Shown one piece after another: positions 1 through 9,353 of a stretch of 64,000 nt of DNA. The notes under the pieces were generated by a model. That model did not search any database and was not told where the DNA came from. It saw nothing but the letters and a program-made list of their open reading frames with translations. Position numbers and translations under genes: made by a program. Source of the DNA: Nitrospira_D sp035465795 (GTDB taxonomy: Bacteria > Nitrospirota > Nitrospiria > Nitrospirales > Nitrospiraceae); assembly GCF_049546785.1 (NCBI RefSeq), contig NZ_JBMWAN010000001.1, forward strand, positions 186,001 to 250,000, read 5' to 3'. Each line of letters begins with the position of its first letter. Positions within the stretch are counted from its first letter, which is position 1.

Positions 1-1
1 G

Positions 2-454
2 AAACGCATTCGCGCGTCCATGGCCCTGTACCCTCTGTTTGAGCTGGTCGAGATGGATGGTTACCGGTATCTTGACGCCGACCTGGCCAACCCGCTTCCG
101 CTTGAAGAGGCCTTCAGCTGTGGATGCGATACGGTGTTCCTTTTCCTCAATGTACCGAGGCAAAGCGTGCGTGTTGAGCCGTACCCGCTGCGGGACCTGC
201 TGGAGTTGAACGCCTTCCTGCGGTTGAATGAGCGGTACATCCAGCACCGTCTGAAGGAAGCGCAGGTGAAAGCCAAGGAGCTGGGAGTCAACCTGTTTGT
301 GATCAGCCCCGACGAAATCCCGCCAGGACTCGGGCTGCTGGAGATTGACCACAAAATGATCGAATATGTGAAGAACCGCGAGCGAAGACGGATGAAGGAT
401 TATCTCGCAAATCTGGACGCACACAATCTTCGATTTGCGCCACCGATTCGTTAG
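2..454 (+). CDS. Patatin-like phospholipase, C-terminal part (5' end outside window)
   Basis: The reading frame is open from the left edge, so the first ATG at 20 is internal. The visible segment has RASMALYPLFELVEMDGYRYLDA-like sequence (positions 14-82), which matches the part of patatin lipases after the nucleophile where a small-residue run precedes the D-G/D-A motif holding the catalytic Asp. Here that motif reads YLDADLANPLP, so the usual DGG/DGA is DAD. The serine nucleophile and oxyanion loop would lie upstream and cannot be checked. Patatins hydrolyse acyl chains from lipids. The C-terminus is charged and has no membrane segment. The family call rests on one motif region only. Confidence 0.6.
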   Translation, partial: KRIRASMALYPLFELVEMDGYRYLDADLANPLPLEEAFSCGCDTVFLFLNVPRQSVRVEPYPLRDLLELNAFLRLNERYIQHRLKEAQVKAKELGVNLFVISPDEIPPGLGLLEIDHKMIEYVKNRERRRMKDYLANLDAHNLRFAPPIR

Positions 455-498
455 ACCCGGCTGCGTGTTCCTCCCCGATGGATGCGGCAGGAGCCTCG

Positions 499-1327
499 AT
501 GCAGCGGGCGTTGAACATCGGCCACCCCGTGGGGCAGCGGGCCATGCCCCGGAGAATACCTTGGGGGAGATCCAGACAGGGAGCGCCCAAGGTGTCGACT
601 TCGTGGAAATTGACGTGCCTCGCACGGAGGACCACGTGCTCGTGGTTCTCCATGCTGAACCCGTAAATCGGACGACCAATGGGAAGGGACGGATCGATCG
701 CGTGTCACTCCAGGAGGTCACGAAGCTCAGTACAGAAAACGTCGAAACCATTCCGACAATTGAGGACGTGCTCAAGGCGGTTGCAGGATAAGCGGGACTG
801 ATGTTGGAGTTGCGGGTGAAGGAATGGCGCAGCAGCCCCTTGAATCAGTACAGAGGGTTGGGTTCACCGATCCCGTCATCTACGCGCCCTTCTTGCACGA
901 CGAGCTGACACAGGTTCATACGTTTGACCCGAAAGCCACGCTCATGGTGCCCTTTGGAAGGTTGCCCCGGGATCCCGTCGTCCGTGCTGTCACACATGGG
1001 GCTTCACACGTCGGCCTTCGACACAACGCAGCCGCAGGCCGTCTCGGCGATGCCTGCCACCAGGCAGGTCTGCTCGTGTGTGTATCCACAGCAGGCACCC
1101 CGCATGACAACCAGCACGTCCTCTCCCTTGGCGTCGATGTTGTGTGATCGACTTATCCTGAATGCATCCGCTCTGCAGCCGGAAGACCAGTTGACAGAAG
1201 AACCGGGGAGGCGTATGAAGAGAATGTCCGCGTCGTCCGTCGAATGATTTCCTCTGTTTCACCACCAGGGAGGAGGTACATGATGGAAGACCTCAGTCCA
1301 CCGGACCTGAACGGCCCGCCAAGCTAA
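499..1327 (+). pseudogene. Decayed glycerophosphodiester phosphodiesterase (GDPD)
   Basis: Fragments of a GDPD can be pieced together across frames. Near 510-525 there is LNIGH in one frame, then RGAAGHAPENTL in another (the two normally join as the HRG...PENT active-site strand). VEIDV and RTTNGKG follow, then PTIEDVLKAVAG up to a TAA at 789-791. After a further frame change come VGFTDPVIYAPFLHDEL and HVLSLGVDVV, ending at a TGA (1145-1147). At least two frameshifts and two internal stops are present, and the second active-site motif reads HAEP instead of HDE/HDx. An AGGAG sits before the ATG at 499. Intact homologues hydrolyse glycerophosphodiesters to glycerol-3-phosphate. The gene appears non-functional unless the lesions are assembly errors. 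Confidence 0.7.
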
Positions 1328-1574
1328 CGGCGGGTGTCTCGTCGGTCACACGAGCCGCATCTCCCGGGGCAACACCAATTCCCGCGTAGGGAACACATCA
1401 TTGGATACAAGCCATGACGGAGAGGCGCAGCTCCTGTGAGGAACACAAGCGCCTGGGTTGCATCAAACTGCCCCCCGACGAGTAAGCCGATACCTGTAGC
1501 TCGCGCGGGTCTTTTCACGGGCTCATAGGCCCAATTCACAAAGATCAATAGCGTTCAGCGTCCTAAGCGCAAAC

Positions 1575-1620
1575 CACGGGCGACCTCCCACCGTTCGTGC
1601 AGGGTCGCCCGTGATGTTTT
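1575..1620 (+). terminator. Rho-independent terminator-like hairpin
   Basis: CACGGGCGACC at 1575-1585 pairs perfectly with GGTCGCCCGTG at 1603-1613 across a 17-base loop and is followed by ATGTTTT. It lies after the GDPD remnant and before clpX, so it probably ended the older upstream transcript. The T-run is short, so efficiency is uncertain. The stretch from 1328 to 1574 holds no gene I can support. Confidence 0.55.
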
Positions 1621-1687
1621 GGCACCGAACGCGAGCCAGGGGCCGAAGCCCTTTCGGATGAGACCCCTCCTCGCCTGACCTGGCAGC

Positions 1688-2980
1688 ATGGAGGAAGCGG
1701 CTGTGTTTTGGGAAACGCGGCAGCCTTCACAGAAACCAGACCGACGTTGTTCCTTCTGCGGCAAGCAGCAGGAGGCGGTTCAGAACCTGATCCCCAGTCC
1801 TGCCCCATACACCTGTCGCTCCTGCCAGACGGCATCCACGTTGATGATTTGTGAGGAGTGCCTTCGCCACTGCTCCGTGTCCATGACCAAGGAGGAGAAG
1901 CAGAAGAATTCATCCTCGTCCCTGCCGTTGGTGATCCCCAAGCCGACTGAAATCAAAGCGACGCTCGACGACTATGTAATCGGGCAGGACCGCGCCAAGA
2001 AGGTCCTCTCCGTCGCAGTACACAACCACTACAAGCGCATTGTGAACCGGGACCGGCTCAAACACGTCGACCTTCAAAAGGGCAACATTCTGATGATCGG
2101 ATCGACCGGGACCGGCAAAACGCTCCTGTCCCAAACCTTGGCGCGCATCCTTCATGTCCCCTTCACCATCGCCGATGCGACAGCGCTGACAGAGGCCGGC
2201 TATGTGGGCGAAGATGTCGAGAATGTCGTGCTGAAGCTGCTGCACAGCTGTGACTATGACGTCGCGCGCGCCGAGACAGGGATCATCTACATCGATGAAA
2301 TCGACAAGATCAGCCGCAAGTCGGAGAATCCGTCATTGACCCGCGATGTGTCGGGCGAGGGCGTTCAACAGGCGCTCCTCAAACTGGTGGAAGGGACAGT
2401 CTGCAATGTGCCGCCCAAAGGCGGACGGAAACATCCCGAACAGGACTACGTGCGCGTGGATACGACGAATATTCTGTTCATTGCCGGCGGCGCTTTCGTG
2501 GGCTTGGATCAGATCATTGCCCAACGCACCATGCCCAAGCGGCTGGGGTTTGGAGCCGTCGATCCCGCCTGCGAGATCGACGGCCACACCGATGTGTTGC
2601 GCCGCGTGCAAGCCGAGGATCTGCTGAAATTCGGACTCATTCCCGAATTTGTGGGCCGGTTCCCCGTCCTCACCACGCTGTCGGATTTGGACGTACCGGC
2701 CCTGATTCGCGTCCTCACCGAGCCGCGCAACGCGCTGGTGAAGCAGTATCAGGCCCTCTTCGAGATCGAAGGGGTCGAACTCCGGTTTACCGACGCGGCC
2801 GTAAAAGCCGTCGCCCGCCGGGCGGCTATCATGAAAACCGGTGCACGGGCGCTCCGCACGATCCTGGAAGAAGTGATGCTGGACCTCATGTATGACGTAC
2901 CAGCGCTCGGGGGGGTGAAATCCGTGATGATCACCGAAGAGGTCATTGCCGGGGTCGGGCAACCGCAGATCCTCACCTGA
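1688..2980 (+). CDS. clpX: ClpX-type AAA+ unfoldase, free-standing paralogue
   Basis: A 430-residue ClpX homologue. A Cys-rich N-terminal zinc region (C21, C24, C43, C46 and extra cysteines C55, C58, C62) is followed by the AAA+ core: Walker A GSTGTGKT (about 138), pore-loop GYVGED, Walker B IIYIDEID, the RDVSGEGVQQAL block, the RKH loop GGRKHPEQ and sensor-2 GARALR. The ClpP-contacting loop reads LGF rather than IGF. Known ClpX unfolds proteins for ClpP. No clpP is adjacent, and Walker A has Ser where most ClpX have Pro, so this may be a second, specialised ClpX. The start is ATG 1688, with no strong ribosome site visible. Confidence 0.88.
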   Translation: MEEAAVFWETRQPSQKPDRRCSFCGKQQEAVQNLIPSPAPYTCRSCQTASTLMICEECLRHCSVSMTKEEKQKNSSSSLPLVIPKPTEIKATLDDYVIGQDRAKKVLSVAVHNHYKRIVNRDRLKHVDLQKGNILMIGSTGTGKTLLSQTLARILHVPFTIADATALTEAGYVGEDVENVVLKLLHSCDYDVARAETGIIYIDEIDKISRKSENPSLTRDVSGEGVQQALLKLVEGTVCNVPPKGGRKHPEQDYVRVDTTNILFIAGGAFVGLDQIIAQRTMPKRLGFGAVDPACEIDGHTDVLRRVQAEDLLKFGLIPEFVGRFPVLTTLSDLDVPALIRVLTEPRNALVKQYQALFEIEGVELRFTDAAVKAVARRAAIMKTGARALRTILEEVMLDLMYDVPALGGVKSVMITEEVIAGVGQPQILT

Positions 2981-3081
2981 CCCTCACCTCACAAAACGTT
3001 TATCTCTGACCTGCATTATTCCTCCGCATGGTTAAGCCGAACATGTGAGGACTATCATTTCTATACTGGTGATGTGAGTAT

Positions 3082-4062
3082 TCATGGCCCGGATCGTTCG
3101 ACATGGCCGCCGAATTTGTAGCGCATTGCAGAAAGCACCTTCTCGGCGAACGTATGGTCCTGACGAGAACGAAACCGGGTGTAGAGAGAGGCGGACAGGA
3201 CCTCGGCCGGAACTCCCTCCTCTACCGCCGCCATCACGGTCCAACGACCTTCGCCGGAATCCTGGACCGAGCCGGTAAATTTTGACAAATCGGGATTCTC
3301 CACCAGGGCCGCGGCGGTCAAATCGAGCAACCACGATCCCACCACGCTTCCGCGTCGCCAGACTTCGGCAATATCGGGCAGATTCAAGTCATACCGCATT
3401 TCCTCGGGAAGGTTGTCCGAGTTGGCATGGCGGAAGATATCGAACCCCTCCGCATAGGCCTGCATCAGGCCGTACTCAACCCCGTTGTGGACCATCTTGA
3501 CGAAGTGCCCTGCACCAGAAGATCCACAGTGCAAATACCCCTCCTCAGCTGTTCCTTGCAGAATCTCTCGACCAGTCGTCCGTGCCACATCGCCCCGGCC
3601 AGGTGCCAAGGTTCTCAATATCGGATCAAGATGGTTCACCACTGGCTCCGATCCGCCGATCATCAGGCAGTAGCCCCGGTCCAACCCCCAGGTTCCCCCG
3701 CTTGTGCCGACATCCACGTAGTGAATTCCTCTGGCCCTAAGAGCCTTCGCGCGCCGGACATCATCTTTGAAGTACGAGTTCCCTCCATCGATGACGATGT
3801 CCTCAGGGCTTAGCCGTTCGGCAAGGGATTCCACGGTAGCTTCTGTCGCATCTCCCGCCGGCACCATCACCCATACGATTCGTGGTGTGGTCAATCGGCT
3901 GATCAGATCGTCCACAGAACTCGATCCGACGGCACCGTCAGCAGTCAGCCTATGCACGTTTTCTGGATTCATGTCGAACACCACACAGTGATGTCCCCCG
4001 CGCATCAACCGCCGCGCCATATTGCCCCCCATTCTGCCGAGTCCGATCATTCCCAGTTGCAT
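3082..4062 (-). CDS. gnd: 6-phosphogluconate dehydrogenase, short decarboxylating (GndA/YqeC-like) type
   Basis: 326 residues. Opens with a Rossmann nucleotide loop (MIGLGRMGGNMARRL), followed by DGGNSYFKD, GTSGGTWGLDRGYC and HNGVEYGLMQAY, which are the signature segments of the roughly 300-residue 6-phosphogluconate dehydrogenases. The reaction is oxidative decarboxylation of 6-phosphogluconate to ribulose-5-phosphate in the cytosol; short forms often use NAD. I took ATG 4062 because homology begins there, although the frame is open to 4221. It is last in a leftward operon after the glucokinase and zwf, giving both dehydrogenases of the oxidative pentose phosphate branch. There is no separate 6-phosphogluconolactonase in view. 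Confidence 0.9.
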   Translation of the reverse strand: MQLGMIGLGRMGGNMARRLMRGGHHCVVFDMNPENVHRLTADGAVGSSSVDDLISRLTTPRIVWVMVPAGDATEATVESLAERLSPEDIVIDGGNSYFKDDVRRAKALRARGIHYVDVGTSGGTWGLDRGYCLMIGGSEPVVNHLDPILRTLAPGRGDVARTTGREILQGTAEEGYLHCGSSGAGHFVKMVHNGVEYGLMQAYAEGFDIFRHANSDNLPEEMRYDLNLPDIAEVWRRGSVVGSWLLDLTAAALVENPDLSKFTGSVQDSGEGRWTVMAAVEEGVPAEVLSASLYTRFRSRQDHTFAEKVLSAMRYKFGGHVERSGP

Positions 4063-4102
4063 AGGCTGTCTTCTTTCTGCGTCGGCCAGGCCAACACCCG
4101 CG

Positions 4103-4825
4103 TCACGCTGGTTCGTTCCACAATCGCTCCCCGCCAATGAAGGCATGGGCATTGTCGCCGAGGCGAGCACCTTCCGGGAGCTGCATGAGTTGCCTGGCAT
4201 TACCGCCGCCAAGCACGACATAATCGGCTACCAGAGCGGTCTTCAGCCGAGTCACGACATCATTCACCGCTCGCCGCCACTTCGTTTTGCCAAATCGCTC
4301 AAGTCCGCGAAGGCCGACATAGTCTTCAAAGGTTCTGCCATGTCGATACGGCAAATGGGCTAATTCCATCGGCAGGATGACCTTGTCCGCAATCAACGCC
4401 GAGCCCAATCCCGTTCCCAGGCCGAGAAAGAGCATCCTGCCCCCCTCATAACTTCCCAGAGCTTGCATGGCTGCATCATTGACGACCTTGACGGGACATC
4501 CGAAGGCCTTCATGAAGTCGAATCCTACCCAACCGACTCCCAAGTTTCTCGGCTCCTCCAGCAACCGGCCCTGACTTACAGGCCCGGGGTACCCGATCGA
4601 GACCGCATCGTAGGCCCAGTCCTCCGCCGCCTCTACCACGCCGGCGATCATCTGCTTGGGCGACAACGCCGGCCCCGAGCGAAACTTTCGCGAGGCCTGC
4701 TGTCCTGACGCGAAGACCTTCACACTTGTACCGCCCACGTCCACAACCAGAACCTTCAGCATCTGGCCGCGGACGGGTCCGGAAGCCACACGGTGAAACG
4801 GTCGGTCTATTCGCCGATGATTCAT
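4103..4825 (-). CDS. ppgK: Polyphosphate/ATP glucokinase-like ROK-family sugar kinase
   Basis: 240 residues. The phosphate-binding loop VVDVGGTSVKVFASG sits near the N-terminus, the catalytic-Asp segment VVNDAAMQALG and adenosine motif LGLGTGLGSALI lie mid-protein, and VLGGGNA is near the end. The order and length fit the polyphosphate glucokinase branch of the ROK family, which phosphorylates glucose using polyphosphate or ATP. The chosen ATG at 4825 overlaps the zwf stop (ATGA) and has AAGGAG upstream, so translation is coupled to zwf. The product would be glucose-6-phosphate for Zwf. Whether polyphosphate is the true donor cannot be seen from sequence. Confidence 0.72.
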   Translation of the reverse strand: MNHRRIDRPFHRVASGPVRGQMLKVLVVDVGGTSVKVFASGQQASRKFRSGPALSPKQMIAGVVEAAEDWAYDAVSIGYPGPVSQGRLLEEPRNLGVGWVGFDFMKAFGCPVKVVNDAAMQALGSYEGGRMLFLGLGTGLGSALIADKVILPMELAHLPYRHGRTFEDYVGLRGLERFGKTKWRRAVNDVVTRLKTALVADYVVLGGGNARQLMQLPEGARLGDNAHAFIGGERLWNEPA

Positions 4826-6219
4826 TGATGCTCCTTCGGGCTCTGCCATCCGCCGAACGGACCGAGCAGCGCCTGGGACTCGCCTGGCCCCCATGTGCCG
4901 GGTTCGTACCCGTAGACCGGCGTCGACGCCGTCAGGATTTGATCCACCACGCGCCAGGAGGCTTCGACCCCGTCCTGCCGGGCGAAGAGCGAGGCGTCGC
5001 CGACCATCGCATCGCCGATCAGCCGCTCATAGGCTTCCATCTCGTCTCCCCGCTGATGACTCACGAAAAGCTCGGTCTCACGCCCGATCATCTTCTCTCC
5101 TGGAACTTTGGCCTGCGCCCCGATCGCGATCGCCACCCGATCAGGGCCAAGCCGGAACCGAACATAATTTCGTGCTCCTCCGCCTGTCTCACCGAACACG
5201 TTCTGGGGGGGACGTTTCAAGGCCACAAACACTTCCGTGGCCGTGACCGGGAGCTGCTTTCCGGCACGGATAAAGAACGGGACTCCCGCCCATCGCCACG
5301 AATCGAGATGGATCCGGAGCGAGGCGAACGTCTCTACTCGTGAGTCGGAAGCGACTCCCGGTTCGTTCCGATAGCCGCGAAACTGCCCGCGCAGCACATC
5401 GTCCGGCGTCAGCGGCCTCATGCGCTTAAAGACCTTGATGCGCTCGTCGCGTAACGCCTCACCTGTTCCGCTGAGGGGCGGCTCCATCGCGAGATTCGCC
5501 ACCACCTGCAACAGATGGTTTTGGACCACATCGCGCAGAGCCCCGGCCTCCTCATAAAAACTTCCCCGACCGGATACGCCGAACTGTTCCGCCATCGTGA
5601 TCTGCACGCATTCGACGTACTCGCGATTCCAAATCGGCTCGAGGAACGAATTGGCGAAACGAAAATACAAGAGGTTTTGGATCGACTCTTTCCCCAGATA
5701 GTGATCGATACGAAAGATCGCCGATTCGTCGAAGACGCTGTGCAGGGTCCGGTTCAATGCTTGAGCTGATGCCAGATCCCGGCCGAATGGTTTTTCGACC
5801 ACCACTCGCGCTCCCTGAGCACAACCCGACTTGCCGAGTCCCTCGACCACCGTGCGAAACATACTGGGCGGGATCGCCAGGTAATAGAGGGGGCGCCGGG
5901 CGCTGCCGAGTTCCCGGCGGAGGCGAATGAAGATCTCGTCCTCCCGATAGTCGCCATCGACAAACCGTAGCAACTGGACGAGCCTGGCAAAGGCGGCTTC
6001 ATCGACTCCCCCGCCGAATTGTTTAAGGCTCTCGCGGACGCGATCCCGCAATTCCGCAACATGCCGGTTCGCCTTGGCTACCCCGATCACCGGCACCGTG
6101 AGATGACCTCTCTTGAGCATGGCCTGCAAGGCGGGAAAGATCTTCTTGAATGCCAAATCCCCGGTAGCGCCGAACAGTACGAGCGCATCTGATTGTGACT
6201 CGGTCATCATGGCCTCCAT
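4822..6219 (-). CDS. zwf: Glucose-6-phosphate 1-dehydrogenase
   Basis: 465 residues, close to the usual 480-500. The N-terminal dinucleotide motif GATGDLAFKKIFPAL, VVEKPFGRDL and the substrate/catalytic segment RIDHYLGKE are all intact. It oxidises glucose-6-phosphate to 6-phosphogluconolactone with NAD(P)+ and is the entry step of the oxidative pentose phosphate pathway. ATG 6219 has AAGGAG six bases upstream; a second start at 6207-6210 also has a GGAGG just before it. Its stop overlaps the next gene by four bases, and tal-pgi is 104 bases upstream in the same direction. Confidence 0.95.
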   Translation of the reverse strand: MEAMMTESQSDALVLFGATGDLAFKKIFPALQAMLKRGHLTVPVIGVAKANRHVAELRDRVRESLKQFGGGVDEAAFARLVQLLRFVDGDYREDEIFIRLRRELGSARRPLYYLAIPPSMFRTVVEGLGKSGCAQGARVVVEKPFGRDLASAQALNRTLHSVFDESAIFRIDHYLGKESIQNLLYFRFANSFLEPIWNREYVECVQITMAEQFGVSGRGSFYEEAGALRDVVQNHLLQVVANLAMEPPLSGTGEALRDERIKVFKRMRPLTPDDVLRGQFRGYRNEPGVASDSRVETFASLRIHLDSWRWAGVPFFIRAGKQLPVTATEVFVALKRPPQNVFGETGGGARNYVRFRLGPDRVAIAIGAQAKVPGEKMIGRETELFVSHQRGDEMEAYERLIGDAMVGDASLFARQDGVEASWRVVDQILTASTPVYGYEPGTWGPGESQALLGPFGGWQSPKEHQ

Positions 6220-6323
6220 GAGACTCCTTCAAGACACCGCGACAATGTCCGTGTTTGCCAGTACGGCAGGACGATGCCTCCGTCGGCCAATCGCACGTGA
6301 CGTGGGATCGATCCGCAGTCTAA

Positions 6324-9203
6324 TCATATCAACGCCTGCTCAATCGCCGTCTGAAGAGTGGCCAATCCCGCCTGGACATCGGCGCCCAGATGCGCCCGCA
6401 ACAGCCGTCGGCCTCGTTCCGCCAAGACATGAAAATCGCCGCGGGCCTGCGCGGCTTTGACGGCGCCGAAGGTGTAGCGCTGTCCGGGAACCGGCAGATC
6501 CACCGCATCCTCGCAGGTGATCTGGAGAAACACCCCGCTGTTCGCCCCTCCTTTGTGGGCCTGCCCTGTCGAATGCAGGTATCGAGGCCCGAAACCCAGA
6601 CACGTGGCCACCCGTTTCTTGTCCCGCACCGAATGACGCATGGCTTGGAGTCCTGCCTCATGCGCGTGATTCATTTCGATGTACGCCAGCAAAGCACAGT
6701 AATCGCCCGGAGCAAGTTGATTGAGATGCGCTGTTAGATAATCCTTCAGCGAAGAAGAGCCGCCCATCGCAGCCGCGAGCGTTTTGGCATAGACCGGATC
6801 GGCATATAATCTGATTCCTTGTTCTTCGATGATCGGACAATCTGGCGGAAGCCCCCCGGTTCGTTCATACTGGGCCGTCAAGCGTCTGGTCACGAATTTG
6901 CTAGCTTCCACGTCCGGCTGGTTAAACGGGTTGAGCCCCATGATCGCTCCCGCAACCGCCGTGGCAAACTCCCAGCGGAAGAATTCCTGGCCCAGATCAT
7001 AAGGGTCCGCCACCGAGATGCGGACAACCGGCTGTCCCGCCCGCTCGAGCCTTTCGACGGCCTCGTCCTGGCTCTGCTCCGGCTCGGGCTGCAAGCGGAT
7101 GTAGACAAACAGGCGGTCTCGTCCATAGACCTCCGGAGCCCCCACTGTTTCGCGATCGACCGGGATGATCCCCTTGCCTTCTTTCCCGGTTGACTCGGCA
7201 AGAAGCTGTTCAACCCAGGCACCAAGCGTTGACAAACCGGGTGATGCGATGATCGTCACTTTGTCGCGGCCGTGATTGGCGAGCACGCCGAGGATCGTAC
7301 CGAGCACCAAACCGGGATTCTCCTCGGGCGGGACATAGGAGGAACAGGCTTCCACCATCTCCTGCGCGCGCTCAAGAATCTGAGCCACGTCGACACCCAT
7401 GATGACTGCCGGCACCATACCGAAATTCGCCAGAGCGGAGTACCGGCCTCCGATGCTGGAAACCCCAAAGTAGAGATGCCGAAACCCACTTACCTCGGCA
7501 ACCCGCTGCAGCGTCGAGCCAGGATCCGTGATCGCAATAAACCGCTGGCCTGCTTCTTTGGTTCCGACGAGGCACTGAACACGGTCAAAGAAGTATTGCG
7601 TGAAGATGTTCGGTTCCAGGGTGCTCCCGGACTTGCTCGAGACAATAAAGAGAGTGCTCGCAAGATTCAGGGTCCCCTCGACGGTTTTGATCTGCGCCGG
7701 GTCTGTCGAATCCAGCACGTGGAGTTCCGGATAGCCCGCGTTCTTTCCGAACGTCATCTTCATGACTTCCGGGCAGAGGCTTGAACCACCCATACCCAGG
7801 ACCAGGGCGTGAGTAAAGCCCCTGTGCCTGGCTTCTTCTGCAAGGCTGGTGAGGAGTGGGAGATGGGCCAACTGATCGTCAGTAATCCCCAACCAGCCAA
7901 GCCATTGGTCCTCATCCTGATCAGTCCAGAGAGATGGGTCGCACGACCACAGCCGTCGTACCCTGTGGTAGTCGCCCCATTCCTGAAGAGAGGATCGGAC
8001 CCCGGCAGCTAAGGAGGCTTCCAAGCTGTAAGTACAGCCATTGGGTCGACCAGATGCGTCCTCCTTGGAGTGATGTTCTACGGCAGCAAGGAGCTGGTCG
8101 AAGGAGTCCCGGAACGACTGCAGCCCCTCCTCCAACAGCCGGGCCGTGATCTCCTCCATCGAGAGCCCTGCTTCCGCTAGCGTAAGCAGAGTAACCTTCG
8201 CGTCACCGACTCCTTCGCTAAGCCGACTGTCAGGGCGTCCGTGATCGCGAAAGGCCTCGAACGTCGCCGGGGGAACCGTGTTGACCGTGTCAGGCCCGAT
8301 CAGTTCCTCCACATACCGCACGTCACGATGAGCGGGACTCTTCGTGCCGGTACTGGCCCAGAGCACCCGTTGGGTCATCGCCCCGCGTCTGGCAAGCGCG
8401 TCCCAGCGTGTGCCGGAGAACAGCGCCTGGTACCGCTGATAAATCAATTTGGCGTTGGCAATGGCAACTGCCCCCTGAAGACTTCTCAGTACAGCCTGCT
8501 CCGTCTCGTTCGTTGATCCCTTGAGGCGCGCGGCAATCGCAGCATCCACCGCCGTATCAATGCGACTGACGAACACGCTGGCCACACTGGCCACAGTCCC
8601 TATGTCGCCGCCGCGCGCCGCCAACTGTTCCAATCCCATGAGCCAGGCCTCGACGACACGTTCATACGTCTCCTGCGCAAATATAAGGGTCGCGTTGACG
8701 TTGATCCCCCTACCGATCAGTTGCACAATGGCGGGAATCCCTTCGGGGGTGGCAGGAACTTTGATCATCAGGTTGTCGCGTCCGACGGCATCCCACAGTC
8801 GCCGTGCCTCTTCAAGCGTGCCCCGGGTATCCCGGGCCAGATGGGGCGAGACCTCCAAACTCACATAGCCATCGCGCCGCTTCGTTCGTGCATAGACCGG
8901 CTGCAGGAGATCCGCCGCGTTTTGGATATCCTCGATGACCAACCGCTCGTAGCGCGCTTTCCTGTCCAAACCAGGCTCCCGCCTGAGCGCGCGCATTGCC
9001 CCAACATAGTCCGTACTGCCGCTGATAGCCTTCGCAAAGATGGTGGGATTGGACGTCACGCCGCATAGTCCATCTTCCGCGATCAGACGTTGCAATGCCC
9101 CGCTGACGATAAAGCTCCGCCCGATATGATCCAGCCAGACGGATTGTCCGAATGTCTGGAGGGCACGAACCGGGTTCACGATGTCGGGGTGTATGACGTT
9201 CAT
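6324..9203 (-). CDS. tal-pgi: Bifunctional transaldolase / glucose-6-phosphate isomerase
   Basis: 959 residues in two enzymes. The N-terminal third is transaldolase: GVTSNPTIF, the Schiff-base lysine segment NLMIKVPATPEG and the WASTGTK block. From about residue 385 onward it is phosphoglucose isomerase: GMGGSSLCPEV, SKSGSTLEPN and the HKGGANSGVF segment. It links fructose-6-phosphate and glucose-6-phosphate and recycles pentose phosphate carbon. ATG 9203 follows AAGGAGGTAACTGG, a near-perfect ribosome site; the longer frame to 9230 lacks one. It heads the leftward gene set with zwf, the glucokinase and gnd. Such fusions are known in several bacteria; here it puts most of the cycle in one transcript. 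Confidence 0.95.
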   Translation of the reverse strand: MNVIHPDIVNPVRALQTFGQSVWLDHIGRSFIVSGALQRLIAEDGLCGVTSNPTIFAKAISGSTDYVGAMRALRREPGLDRKARYERLVIEDIQNAADLLQPVYARTKRRDGYVSLEVSPHLARDTRGTLEEARRLWDAVGRDNLMIKVPATPEGIPAIVQLIGRGINVNATLIFAQETYERVVEAWLMGLEQLAARGGDIGTVASVASVFVSRIDTAVDAAIAARLKGSTNETEQAVLRSLQGAVAIANAKLIYQRYQALFSGTRWDALARRGAMTQRVLWASTGTKSPAHRDVRYVEELIGPDTVNTVPPATFEAFRDHGRPDSRLSEGVGDAKVTLLTLAEAGLSMEEITARLLEEGLQSFRDSFDQLLAAVEHHSKEDASGRPNGCTYSLEASLAAGVRSSLQEWGDYHRVRRLWSCDPSLWTDQDEDQWLGWLGITDDQLAHLPLLTSLAEEARHRGFTHALVLGMGGSSLCPEVMKMTFGKNAGYPELHVLDSTDPAQIKTVEGTLNLASTLFIVSSKSGSTLEPNIFTQYFFDRVQCLVGTKEAGQRFIAITDPGSTLQRVAEVSGFRHLYFGVSSIGGRYSALANFGMVPAVIMGVDVAQILERAQEMVEACSSYVPPEENPGLVLGTILGVLANHGRDKVTIIASPGLSTLGAWVEQLLAESTGKEGKGIIPVDRETVGAPEVYGRDRLFVYIRLQPEPEQSQDEAVERLERAGQPVVRISVADPYDLGQEFFRWEFATAVAGAIMGLNPFNQPDVEASKFVTRRLTAQYERTGGLPPDCPIIEEQGIRLYADPVYAKTLAAAMGGSSSLKDYLTAHLNQLAPGDYCALLAYIEMNHAHEAGLQAMRHSVRDKKRVATCLGFGPRYLHSTGQAHKGGANSGVFLQITCEDAVDLPVPGQRYTFGAVKAAQARGDFHVLAERGRRLLRAHLGADVQAGLATLQTAIEQALI

Positions 9204-9353
9204 CCAGTTACCTCCTTGAGAATTGTCCATTCCATTTCTGAGCGTGCGTGGTTGGATTCACTTGAAACGATGCCCTGTTCAAACTAGACAGCCATGAATT
9301 CCCCCGCCTGCCATCTCATCAGTTCACGCCTACAGGATCATCGCGGCCTCCCT

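Noticed and set aside
1324..1548. 74-codon minus-strand frame between the GDPD remnant and clpX
   Set aside because: No start signal, unusual composition, no family.
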